A stretch of DNA of 64,000 nt from Microbulbifer sp. TB1203 (GTDB lineage Bacteria > Pseudomonadota > Gammaproteobacteria > Pseudomonadales > Cellvibrionaceae), in contig NZ_CP116899.1 of the NCBI RefSeq assembly GCF_030997045.1, forward strand, positions 2,553,501 through 2,617,500. Direction: 5' to 3'. The position numbers were made by a program, and so were the translations under genes. Of the stretch, positions 1 through 8,195 are shown piece by piece. Every line of letters starts with the position of its first letter. Position 1 is the stretch's first letter. Below the pieces are notes generated by a model. It saw only the letters and a program-made list of their open reading frames with translations. It ran no database searches and had not been told where the DNA came from.

Positions 1-2
1 AA

Positions 3-45
3 GCCGAGCTGGAGCTCGGCGTTCCCAGGGGGCCGTTCCTACAGG
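3..45. repeat. Half of an intergenic palindromic repeat (GCCGAGCTGGAGCTCGGC family)
   Basis: A perfect 18-bp palindrome (GCCGAGCTGGAGCTCGGC) is followed by GTTCCCAGG and a CCTACAGGG end. The same string occurs in the right half of the long inverted repeat near 38909-39053, and a diverged copy lies near 3968-4012. The window appears to start inside one copy of this dispersed element. Confidence 0.75.
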
Positions 46-75
46 GAGGTCAAGCCGTAACTTGCGAGCTGTGGT

Positions 76-1551
76 ATGCAAGAGCTCAAACCCAGGCCTC
101 CGGCCGCTGCCGGAGAAATGCTCGGACACCCGAAGGGACTCTTCCTGCTGTTCGGCACCGAGATGTGGGAGCGGCTCAGCTACTACGGTATGCGCGGCAT
201 CTTCGTCTTCTACCTCACTTCGGCCGCCGGCGCGGCGGCCTTCGGCTGGGGCCAACTGTCCGATATCGAGCTGCAATCCAGAGCCCTAAGCTATCTCGGC
301 TGGTACATGATGCTGGTGTACCTGACCCCGATCCTCGGCGGCTGGATGGCGGACAACCTCTGGGGCCAGCGCCGCTGCATCCTGTTCGGCGGCACGCTGA
401 TGATGCTGGGCCAGTTCACCCTGGGATTTCCCCACGCCTGGCTGCCCGACGGCAGTGAGATTTATTTCCTGTGGCTGGGATTGGGGCTGATGATTCTCGG
501 CAACGGCTTTTTCAAGCCCAACATCTCCACCATGGTGGGTGACCTCTACTACGAGGGCGACAGGCGCCGCGACACCGCCTTTACCATTTTCTATATGGGC
601 ATCAACCTGGGCTCGATCCTGGGCTACCTGGTGATCGGCTGGATCGGCGAGAAGATCAATTACCAACTGGCATTTTTCATTGCCGGTATCGGTATGCTGC
701 TGGGCCTGCTGCTGCAGATTTCCCGGGCCGACAAATACCTGGGGGAAGTGGGCCGGCAGCCCTCCGCCAAACTGGGACTGAAAAAAGACGCTGCCGACAG
801 ACACAAGCCGCTATCCCTGGAGGAGCGCGACCGCATCAGGGTGATCCTGATCCTGGGGCTGTTCACCGTGGTTTTCTGGGCCGGTTTCGAGCAGGCCGCC
901 GGCTCCATGAACCTGTTCGCAAAACACAATACCGACCTTATGATTGGCGGCTGGGAGATGCCCGCCAGTTGGCTGCAGATGGTCAACCCACTGTTTATCA
1001 TTATTCTCGCCCCGGTGATCGCCAGCATCTGGGTGGGCCTGGGGGACCGGGAGCCCAGCTCGCCGGTCAAGTTCAGCCTGGGACTGGTCTTCCTAGGGCT
1101 GGGCTTCATCTCCATGGTGGGCGCCGCACTGCAGATCGGCGACTCGCTGACCGTCAAAGCCAGTATCTGGTGGCTGGTGTTTGCCTATATCTTCCACACC
1201 GTGGGCGAGCTGTGCCTGTCGCCCATCGGTCTATCCATGGTCACCAAACTGTCGCCACTGCGCTACCTGTCGCTGATGATGGGGTTGTGGTTCGCATTTA
1301 TCGGTATCGCCAACAAAGGCGCGGCGGAAATCGGCAAGCTGGTGGGGGAAACCGGTCCCCTGGCCACTTTCGGCGGCGTGGCCATTGCGGCCATAGGTGC
1401 AGGGATTCTGCTGTACTTCCTGCGCGACAGATTGGTGGACTGGATGCACGGTGTGGAGTCGGCGCACCTGAAGGTGGGTGATTCCACGAAGGAGGAAGTG
1501 GGTATTATTGCGGATCACGAGGGAGCACCGCCGAGGCACTTCTCTGAATGA
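76..1551 (+). CDS. POT/PTR2 family proton-dependent oligopeptide transporter
   Basis: A 491-residue polytopic inner-membrane protein of the major facilitator superfamily, POT (PTR2) branch, expected to import di- and tripeptides with protons. The family signature ExxERxxYYGMR is present near residues 29-40 (EMWERLSYYGMRG). It is followed by GGWMADNLWGQRR in the loop after helix 2 and by a conserved FFKPNISTMVG segment. Length and hydrophobic pattern match full-length bacterial POTs with 14 helices. The start at 76 has only a weak ribosome-binding site; a second ATG at 118 (MLGHPKG) is preceded by GGAG and is possible. A paralogue lies at 30847. The substrate could be a single dipeptide class or broad; sequence alone does not say. 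Confidence 0.9.
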   Translation: MQELKPRPPAAAGEMLGHPKGLFLLFGTEMWERLSYYGMRGIFVFYLTSAAGAAAFGWGQLSDIELQSRALSYLGWYMMLVYLTPILGGWMADNLWGQRRCILFGGTLMMLGQFTLGFPHAWLPDGSEIYFLWLGLGLMILGNGFFKPNISTMVGDLYYEGDRRRDTAFTIFYMGINLGSILGYLVIGWIGEKINYQLAFFIAGIGMLLGLLLQISRADKYLGEVGRQPSAKLGLKKDAADRHKPLSLEERDRIRVILILGLFTVVFWAGFEQAAGSMNLFAKHNTDLMIGGWEMPASWLQMVNPLFIIILAPVIASIWVGLGDREPSSPVKFSLGLVFLGLGFISMVGAALQIGDSLTVKASIWWLVFAYIFHTVGELCLSPIGLSMVTKLSPLRYLSLMMGLWFAFIGIANKGAAEIGKLVGETGPLATFGGVAIAAIGAGILLYFLRDRLVDWMHGVESAHLKVGDSTKEEVGIIADHEGAPPRHFSE

Positions 1552-1711
1552 TGAATGCGGAATGCGGAATGCGGAATGCGGAACAGGGCGCTGCCGCTCG
1601 CACTTTACTGTCAAACCTTAATTTGGGGAAGTTCGGGCGCGGACCAGATTCCCGGCCGCATGCGTGGAGTTAAATCGCGTATTCCGCATTCCGCATTCAT
1701 CATTCCGCATT
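1548..1711. repeat. AATGCGG heptamer array and its inverted copy
   Basis: Four perfect tandem AATGCGG units occupy 1554-1581. An inverted set of CCGCATT units lies at 1684-1710. A 20-bp arm at 1548-1567 is the exact reverse complement of 1684-1703, so the block can fold into a long hairpin with a loop of about 116 nt. The left arm overlaps the stop codon of the transporter gene. The right arm ends just before the convergent VWA gene. Confidence 0.8.
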
Positions 1712-1717
1712 AAAAAA

Positions 1718-2899
<1,182 letters not shown>

Positions 2900-2933
2900 A
2901 GTGATTTTCGATATAGCCGGTTAAATACTGGTG

Positions 2934-3008
2934 CCCTGTAGGAGCCTGCTTGCAGGCGAAAAGTTCAGAGCCCTGTAGCCTTTCGCCTGCAAGCAGGCTC
3001 CTACAGGG
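2934..3008. repeat. Palindromic repeat with 28-bp arms (GTAGGAGCCTGC type)
   Basis: The arm at 2934-2961 begins CCCTGTAGGAGCCTGCTTGC and is perfectly complementary to 2981-3008, with a 19-nt loop. It lies between the MoxR and VWA genes. It belongs to the same broad REP-like class as the copies near 18580, 33362 and 55834. Confidence 0.85.
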
Positions 3009-3018
3009 AATCGGAGTT

Positions 3019-3864
3019 CTACCGACCCTCTCTGCGGGCCATAAAGGCCAGGCGCTCGAGCATATGCACGTCCTGCTCGTTCTTGAGCAGGGCGCCGTAG
3101 AGCGGCGGAATCGCGCTGCTGCTGTCGCGGTTTTTCAGTACTTCCTCGGGAATATCATCGGCGAGCAGCAGTTTCAACCAGTCGATCAGTTCGGAGGTGG
3201 AGGGTTTTTTCTTCAGGCCCGGCACTTCGCGCAACTGGAAGAAGATATCCATCGCCTCCGCCACCAGCTGTCGCTTGATGCCCGGGTAGTGCACGTCCAC
3301 GATCTTGTGCATGGTGTCGCGGTCCGGGAAGCTGATGTAGTGGAAGAAGCAGCGGCGCAGGAAGGCGTCCGGCAGTTCCTTCTCGTTGTTGGAGGTGATG
3401 ATCACCACAGGGCGGTGTTTGGCCTTTACCGTTTCGCCGGTCTCGTAGACGAAGAACTCCATGCGATCCAGTTCCACCAGCAGGTCGTTGGGGAACTCGA
3501 TATCCGCCTTGTCGATCTCGTCGATCAGCAGCACTACGCGCTCCTCCGCGGCAAAGGCATCCCACAACTTGCCGCGCTTGATGTAATTGCGGATATCGTG
3601 GACCTTGTCCACCCCCAGTTGGGAATCCCGCAGGCGCGATACCGCGTCGTACTCGTAGAGCCCCTGCTGGGCCTTGGTAGTGGATTTGATATGCCACTGG
3701 ATCAGCTGGAGCCCCAGGCTCTGCGCCACCTCCTGTGCCAGCAGCGTCTTGCCGGTGCCCGGCTCGCCCTTGATCAGCAGCGGCCGCTGCAGCGCCACCG
3801 CCGCGTTCACCGCCATCTGCAGGTCTTCGGTGGCCACATAGCTGTCGGTGCCGGTAAATTTCAT
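3019..3864 (-). CDS. MoxR family AAA+ ATPase
   Basis: A 281-residue AAA+ ATPase of the MoxR class. The Walker A motif is GEPGTGKT (about residues 33-40) and Walker B is VVLLIDEIDKAD. A sensor-1 type ITSNNEKELPDAFLRRC segment and a C-terminal lid follow. The ATG at 3864 (MKFTGTDSY) is preferred over an upstream in-frame ATG at 3894, because the alignable MoxR N-terminus starts here and a GGGGAT sequence lies just upstream. The adjacent gene encodes a VWA partner, the usual MoxR arrangement. MoxR proteins use ATP to remodel client proteins or help insert cofactors; the client of this pair cannot be read from the sequence. Confidence 0.9.
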   Translation of the reverse strand: MKFTGTDSYVATEDLQMAVNAAVALQRPLLIKGEPGTGKTLLAQEVAQSLGLQLIQWHIKSTTKAQQGLYEYDAVSRLRDSQLGVDKVHDIRNYIKRGKLWDAFAAEERVVLLIDEIDKADIEFPNDLLVELDRMEFFVYETGETVKAKHRPVVIITSNNEKELPDAFLRRCFFHYISFPDRDTMHKIVDVHYPGIKRQLVAEAMDIFFQLREVPGLKKKPSTSELIDWLKLLLADDIPEEVLKNRDSSSAIPPLYGALLKNEQDVHMLERLAFMARREGR

Positions 3865-3967
3865 CGTCGATCCCCAGTATTTGCCTTGGGGCAAATACTA
3901 AGGGATGGAGGGAGAGGAGCCAAAGGCGGAATCGGTCAGACTGAGTGACACTGGTGAAATGCTGGAA

Positions 3968-4012
3968 CGGGCCTGCAGCCCGCAGGCGGAGCTGGAGCTC
4001 CGCGTCCCCGGA
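3968..4012. repeat. Diverged GAGCTGGAGCTC palindromic repeat copy
   Basis: GGGCCTGCAGCCCGC followed by GCGGAGCTGGAGCTCCGC and GTCCCC. The order matches the fuller copy at 38995-39040. It sits between the MoxR gene and the membrane winged-helix gene. Confidence 0.6.
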
Positions 4013-4029
4013 GGCTGAAAACCGGGGCG

Positions 4030-4710
4030 TCAGGCCGCCGCCGTGCTGCGCCGGTGCACCACCTGGCGACCCTTGTCGGTGATATACCAGCGGATGCCCA
4101 GGTGGCTGTGGATCTTGCCCACCATTTCCAGCACCACCAGGCTGTTGAGCGCCCGCGCGACCGAGTTGGTCTGCATACCGCTGTCCTGCACCATACCCGC
4201 CAGGGAGCGGAATACGCAGCCACCGCCGTTGAGCAGGGCCAGCACCTGCAGGGCGTTGTCGTCCAGTTTGCGGATCTGGTTGAAGTCCAGGGTGGGTCCC
4301 TGCTCCGGATCGCCCTCTATCTCGTGCTCCAGCAGCGGCATCATCTCCAACTGCATGGTGCGCAGTTCCTGCTCCAGGTTCTCCACCCGCGCGCGGGCGA
4401 TACTGGCATCGCGCAGCTGGCGGCGCGCCGCGTTGAACACGAACATGCGGGAGGCGATGGCCGCCAGCAGACAGTAGCCGGTAAAGATCAGCAGTCGCGA
4501 GGGATCGCCCTGGATCTCGATCAGCAGGTCGCTCTGGGTGAACTTGAGAAAGATAGGCACCATCAATGCGCCGCACAGCCCCATGATCAGGCAGCGCGCA
4601 AGCCCGGCCGGATCCTCTTCGGTAAACAGCATCTGGTAATAGTTCACCAGGCCGCCGAGAATCCCGGAAACCAGCATGACCGCGGTCAAAATAAGCAGAT
4701 GGTCGAGCAT
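4030..4710 (-). CDS. Membrane protein with N-terminal transmembrane helices, coiled coil and C-terminal winged-helix-like domain
   Basis: A 226-residue protein. Three hydrophobic segments lie at about residues 4-26, 38-52 and 72-88. A helical, charged stretch rich in Arg/Glu/Leu follows (about 90-130). The last 90 residues (ALQVLALLNGGGCVFRSLAG, then MQTNSVARALNSLVVLEMVGK, then IRWYITDKGRQVVH) look like a winged helix-turn-helix with its wing. The start at 4710 has an AGAGGA ribosome-binding site; an in-frame ATG at 4752 would add a polar leader. The architecture resembles proteins annotated as YEATS-associated three-TM/helix proteins, but I cannot confirm the family. Neighbouring MoxR-VWA genes on the same strand may be linked. 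A membrane-bound regulator or a ligand-binding wHTH is the most likely reading. Confidence 0.7.
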   Translation of the reverse strand: MLDHLLILTAVMLVSGILGGLVNYYQMLFTEEDPAGLARCLIMGLCGALMVPIFLKFTQSDLLIEIQGDPSRLLIFTGYCLLAAIASRMFVFNAARRQLRDASIARARVENLEQELRTMQLEMMPLLEHEIEGDPEQGPTLDFNQIRKLDDNALQVLALLNGGGCVFRSLAGMVQDSGMQTNSVARALNSLVVLEMVGKIHSHLGIRWYITDKGRQVVHRRSTAAA

Positions 4711-4925
4711 CCGTGTTCCTCTGCCATGCACTGCCAACGCATCTGCTGGCACTTTTTCTAATGCGATTGGCCCCGGACTGGTGCCGGGGCCAGCTCTATA
4801 GATATAGCAGTTGGCGGGGAATCAAGTACGGGCGGAAGGGGGAAAGAGCGCCTTTGGCCCAGCGATCAGTGCCCAGTTGTCAGTGAATGGTCATGGACCG
4901 ATAGTCACTCACCTTGGGCAGCATC

Positions 4926-5306
4926 TCACTGTTCATTGAAAAAAGGGTCGTCTTCAAACTGTCGCCGCTGCTCGCGGCGGTGGCCCAAATAAAGGGCTGT
5001 CAGCCCCCAGATCGCCAGCAGGGCGAGGGCGCCGCCGCCGGCGAAGACCAGGGTTGCCGTCACCTCCGGTGTGGCGCCCTCCGCTTCGAACAGGGTCTGG
5101 TAGACAAACAACGGCAACACCGGCATCGATGGGGCCTCCAGCTCGCCGGTTCGCGCTGGCACCAGCAATACCGTCGCACCCAGCAGCAGCAGCGAGTAGC
5201 GCAACCAGGCCCAACTCCAGTTGCGCATAAACCACCAGCCGGCCGCCAGCAGCACCAGGGTCCCCCCGCCATAGATCATCCAGGCAATTCGATACTCTTC
5301 CGCCAT
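4926..5306 (-). CDS. Small conserved-looking membrane protein of unknown function
   Basis: A 126-residue protein with three probable membrane helices: residues 7-25 (AWMIYGGGTLVLLAAGWWFM), 33-50 (WLRYSLLLLGATVLLVP) and 84-107 (TLVFAGGGALALLAIWGLTALYL). The C-terminus is a charged cytoplasmic tail ending FEDDPFFNEQ. It starts 23 bp downstream of the YcgN stop codon on the same strand and is probably the last gene of the rnd-ycgL-ycgN transcription unit. I do not recognise a named family. Codon pattern, frame integrity and operon position support a real gene. Confidence 0.75.
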   Translation of the reverse strand: MAEEYRIAWMIYGGGTLVLLAAGWWFMRNWSWAWLRYSLLLLGATVLLVPARTGELEAPSMPVLPLFVYQTLFEAEGATPEVTATLVFAGGGALALLAIWGLTALYLGHRREQRRQFEDDPFFNEQ

Positions 5307-5329
5307 TCTCTTGTTTTCTTATCCAGTGG

Positions 5330-5782
5330 TTAATCGGTGTCGCCTGTCCAGGTGACGATATGCTCTTCGAAATCGTCCGGGTGTACCAGCTCTTCGCTGA
5401 TGACGCGGCCGCGCACAGAAATGCCCGCCTCGTGCACCGACTCCGAACGCCCGGAAACCAGCGGGTGCCAGTCCGCCAGCGGCCGCCCCTCGGCCAGGGT
5501 GCGATAGGCGCAGGTGGCGGGCAGCCAGTGGAAGTCGGTCACATCCCTGGCGCGCAGCTGAATGCAGTCTGGCACCCGGCGCTTTCGTCGCGAGTAATCG
5601 CTACAGCGGCAGGAATCCGTGTCCAACAGCCGGCAGGCGATGCTGGTGGTGTGGATTTCGCCGGTATCCTCGTCTTCCAGGCGGTGCAGGCAGCAGCGCC
5701 CACAGCGGTCGCAGAGGGATTCCCACTCCGCTTCGCTCATCTGCGCAAGGGCTTTGCGCTGCCAGAAAGGTAACTCGTTCAT
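5330..5782 (-). CDS. ycgN: YcgN family cysteine-cluster protein (UPF0260)
   Basis: A 150-residue small cytoplasmic protein of the YcgN/UPF0260 family. The signature cysteine cluster CDRCGRCC lies near residues 25-32. A second set of cysteines follows (ACRLLDTDSCRCSDY and later PDC and TCAYR), consistent with a zinc- or iron-binding fold. The start chosen is the ATG at 5782 (MNELPFWQRKAL), with GAGGA just upstream; an upstream in-frame start would run back into the ycgL 3' end. Clustering with rnd and ycgL is conserved in gammaproteobacteria. Its biochemical role is not established. Confidence 0.9.
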   Translation of the reverse strand: MNELPFWQRKALAQMSEAEWESLCDRCGRCCLHRLEDEDTGEIHTTSIACRLLDTDSCRCSDYSRRKRRVPDCIQLRARDVTDFHWLPATCAYRTLAEGRPLADWHPLVSGRSESVHEAGISVRGRVISEELVHPDDFEEHIVTWTGDTD

Positions 5783-5790
5783 GGAGTCCT

Positions 5791-5826
5791 CAACGCTGCA
5801 ACTTAAAGTTTTCAACGTTGCAACTT
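5791..5826. repeat. Short direct duplication at the ycgL stop codon
   Basis: Two near-identical 14-mers, CAACGCTGCAACTT (5791-5804) and CAACGTTGCAACTT (5813-5826), lie 22 bp apart. On the minus strand each encodes Lys-Leu-Gln-Arg followed by a stop triplet, so the last codons of ycgL have been copied downstream of the gene. Confidence 0.8.
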
Positions 5827-6099
5827 GCTGTTCTGCGCGGCGATAGCGCTCATTTCACTCTCAGCGGCCGGTGGCATCTGCAAATAATAGCCCCGCTCGC
5901 GGATTTCACTGAGCACCCTGGCGGCCTCGGCACGGGCCAGCTTTCTCTCCGGGGTGAGAATCAGGGTCACCAGGTGCTTGGGCTCGCCAAAGAGCCCCAG
6001 CAGTTTTTCCGGCACCCGCCGGGTTCCCTCGCGCTTGTCCACGTAGAGATACATTTCCTCTTCGCGCGGGCTGCGGTAGATATCGCACAGGGTTTTCAT
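5812..6099 (-). CDS. ycgL: YcgL domain-containing protein
   Basis: A 95-residue protein matching the YcgL domain family: N-terminal MKTLCDIYRSPREEEMYLYV, the GxPKHLVTLIL-like centre (FGEPKHLVTLILTPERKL), and the ERGYYLQMPP motif near the C-terminus. The ATG overlaps the rnd stop codon (ATGA arrangement, 6096-6099), indicating translational coupling to ribonuclease D. A much longer in-frame reading upstream lies antisense-frame within rnd and is not credible as coding. The function of YcgL is unknown, but its pairing with rnd is common in gammaproteobacteria. Confidence 0.92.
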   Translation of the reverse strand: MKTLCDIYRSPREEEMYLYVDKREGTRRVPEKLLGLFGEPKHLVTLILTPERKLARAEAARVLSEIRERGYYLQMPPAAESEMSAIAAQNSKLQR

Positions 6100-7223
6100 T
6101 TCACAGCTTCCTCTCGCGCGGCGTGCAGGGTGTCGAGCAGAGCCCGGCCGACCACCTGCCCCCGCCAGCCGCGCAGGCGACCCTGCAATTCCGGTTGCGG
6201 CGACTGTACCAACTGTTCCAGCTCTTTCTTGCGCACCAGTATTTCCACCGGCAGCGATTTCTTTTCGGCGATTTCGCTCACCCGCTGGCGCAGTAGTTTC
6301 AGTTGCTCGCCCTCGCTGCGGCTGAGAGGCTGCGGCAGCGCGGGCGGCGGATCTTCGCGCCCGGTAGCGCGGTCGATTATCTGTAACAGTGTGTCGCCCA
6401 ACTGGCGCAGGGCGCGCCCTTCCAGCCCGGCCTGGGTCAGGCCGATGGTGTTGCCCGGCAGCCTCTGTGCCAGGTTCAGGCAGACGTGCTCCTTCAACAG
6501 ATGATTGCGCGGCAGGTCCTGCAGGCGCGCCTCGCGCTCGCGCCAAGCACAGATATCCTGCAGTGCGGCCAGCTGCGAGCCGCGCAGGCGCCAAGCGCCC
6601 TTGACCTTTTGATAATAGAGTTCCGGCGGCGGTGGGTTGCGCGCGGCGGTCACCAGGGCAGCGCAATCCTCCTGCAGCCAATCCATACGCCCCTGCTCCC
6701 GGAGGCGTTTGACCAGCACGCCGTATACCAGCGGCAGCCAGGCCACGTCCAGGGCGGCGTAGGTTTTCTGGGCCTCGCTGAGCGGGCGCTGCAGCCAGTC
6801 GGAGCGGGTCTCGCTTTTGGGCAGTTCGATGTTGAGCAGCTGGCTCACCGTTGCCGCGTAACCGAGCCCGGCCTTCATGCCGGTGAGAGCGGCGGCGATC
6901 TGGGTATCGAAGATCGGCTCCGGCACCGCGCCCAGAAGCCGTTCAAGGGTTTCCAGGTCCTCGCTGCAGGAGTGCATGATCTTGGTTACCGAGGTATCCA
7001 GCAACAGTTCGCGCAGCGGCTGAAGATCGTCGATGGCGAGGTTGTCGATCAGGTAACAGTGCTCGCCGTCACCCACCTGCACCAGCGCCGGCTGCGGATA
7101 GAAGGTGCGGCTGCGCATAAATTCGGTGTCCAGGGCCACGGCATTCTGGCCGCGCCAGCGGACACAGAGCTCCGCCAGCCGCTCGCTGCTGTCGATCCAG
7201 ACGGGGGTCGTATCGATTTCCAT
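6096..7223 (-). CDS. rnd: Ribonuclease D
   Basis: A 375-residue 3'-to-5' exoribonuclease of the DEDD superfamily, involved in tRNA 3' maturation and stable RNA turnover. The three Exo motifs are visible: ALDTEFMR (about residues 30-37), the HSCSEDLETL region (about 83-92), and a YAALDVAWL motif (about 163-171) giving the DEDDy tyrosine and aspartate. Two HRDC-type helical regions follow. The ATG at 7223 is preferred because the codon immediately upstream is TTG; GAGGA lies six bases before the ATG. It is followed without a gap by ycgL and preceded 8 bp upstream by recR, so it may be co-transcribed with the recR side. Confidence 0.95.
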   Translation of the reverse strand: MEIDTTPVWIDSSERLAELCVRWRGQNAVALDTEFMRSRTFYPQPALVQVGDGEHCYLIDNLAIDDLQPLRELLLDTSVTKIMHSCSEDLETLERLLGAVPEPIFDTQIAAALTGMKAGLGYAATVSQLLNIELPKSETRSDWLQRPLSEAQKTYAALDVAWLPLVYGVLVKRLREQGRMDWLQEDCAALVTAARNPPPPELYYQKVKGAWRLRGSQLAALQDICAWREREARLQDLPRNHLLKEHVCLNLAQRLPGNTIGLTQAGLEGRALRQLGDTLLQIIDRATGREDPPPALPQPLSRSEGEQLKLLRQRVSEIAEKKSLPVEILVRKKELEQLVQSPQPELQGRLRGWRGQVVGRALLDTLHAAREEAVK

Positions 7224-7231
7224 CAAAGTCC

Positions 7232-7837
7232 TCAGCCGCCCGTATAAAAAGCAGTGCGGCTATTGAAAGCGTGGGCCAGGGTGCCGCCGTCGATGTATTC
7301 CAGTTCACCGCCGATAGGCACACCGTGGGCGATACGGCTCACTGCCACACCGCAAGCGCGGGCGCGCTCGGCGATAAACTGGGCGGTGGCCTCTCCCTCA
7401 ACCGTGGGATTGGTGGCGATAATCAGTTCCCCGACAGGTTCGTCCGCCAGGCGCCGCTCCAGAAGGTCGATGCCGAGATCCGCGGGGCCCACACCATCGA
7501 TAGGCGACAGGTGGCCGTGCAGCACAAAATAGCGTCCGTGGTAGTTGCCCGCCTGTTCGATGGCGAGCACGTCCGCCGGTGTTTCCACCACACACAGGGA
7601 TTTCTCGTCGCGCCGGCTGTTGTTGCAGAGGCTGCAGACCTCCTCTTCGGTCAGGGTCCGGCACAGGCCGCAGCGGCCGATTTTCTGCACCGCCAGCTCC
7701 AGGGTAGCGGCCAGCAGCCCGGCGGCATCGCGGTCTTTCTCCAGCAGGTACATCGCCATGCGCTGCGCCGACTTGGGGCCCACACCGGGCAGGCAACGCA
7801 GCGCGCGTATCAGGTCTTCGATCAGGGGGCTAAACAT
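7232..7837 (-). CDS. recR: Recombination mediator protein RecR
   Basis: A 201-residue protein, the usual RecR length. The N-terminal helix-hairpin-helix (LPGVGPKSAQRMAMYLL), the four-cysteine zinc finger CGLCRTLTEEEVCSLC, the Toprim domain (VVETPADVLAIEQ ... GHLSPIDGVGP) and the C-terminal Walker-B-like region (IIATNPTVEGEATA) are all present. RecR works with RecO and RecF to load RecA at single-strand gaps. The start at 7837 (MFSPLIEDLIRAL) fits the family. It lies 13 bp downstream of ybaB in the classic dnaX-ybaB-recR order. Confidence 0.97.
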   Translation of the reverse strand: MFSPLIEDLIRALRCLPGVGPKSAQRMAMYLLEKDRDAAGLLAATLELAVQKIGRCGLCRTLTEEEVCSLCNNSRRDEKSLCVVETPADVLAIEQAGNYHGRYFVLHGHLSPIDGVGPADLGIDLLERRLADEPVGELIIATNPTVEGEATAQFIAERARACGVAVSRIAHGVPIGGELEYIDGGTLAHAFNSRTAFYTGG

Positions 7838-7850
7838 ATCGGTGCAACAA

Positions 7851-8195
7851 TCAAAAAGGGAACTTGAAGCCTTCCGGCAGATTGATGCCGGAGGCCAGCC
7901 CCCCCAACTGCTCTTTTTGCAGCTGCCGGGTTTCCTCCTCGACACGGCGCACCGCGTCGTTGACCGCAGCGGCGAGGAGATCCTCCAGCATTTCCTTGTC
8001 TTCGCCGAGCAGGCTGGGGTCGATTTCCACCCCGGTGACATCGTGGCGGCCGTTCATGGTGACCTTGACCATGCCGGCACCGGCCTCGCCGCAGACCCGC
8101 AGCTCCTCGAGCTGCTGCTGCACCTTCTGCATCTTTTCCTGCATTTCGGCCTGCATCTTCTGGGCCTGCTGCATCAAATCGCCCAAACCTTTCAT
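7851..8195 (-). CDS. ybaB: YbaB/EbfC family nucleoid-associated protein
   Basis: A 114-residue DNA-binding protein of the YbaB/EbfC family. The N-terminal Met/Gln-rich helix (KGLGDLMQQAQKMQAEMQEK) and the core MVKVTMNGRHDVTGVEIDP are characteristic. The start overlaps the dnaX stop codon by four bases (8192-8195), so translation is probably coupled to dnaX. Homologues form tweezer-like dimers that bind DNA; its location between dnaX and recR is one of the best-conserved bacterial gene orders. Confidence 0.97.
   Translation of the reverse strand: MKGLGDLMQQAQKMQAEMQEKMQKVQQQLEELRVCGEAGAGMVKVTMNGRHDVTGVEIDPSLLGEDKEMLEDLLAAAVNDAVRRVEEETRQLQKEQLGGLASGINLPEGFKFPF

Noticed and set aside
5812..6681. 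Long 289-codon frame covering ycgL and extending upstream across rnd
   Set aside because: The upstream 190 codons are low-complexity Arg/Ala/Gly translation out of frame with rnd. Only the last 95 codons match a known family, and they begin at an ATG overlapping the rnd stop.
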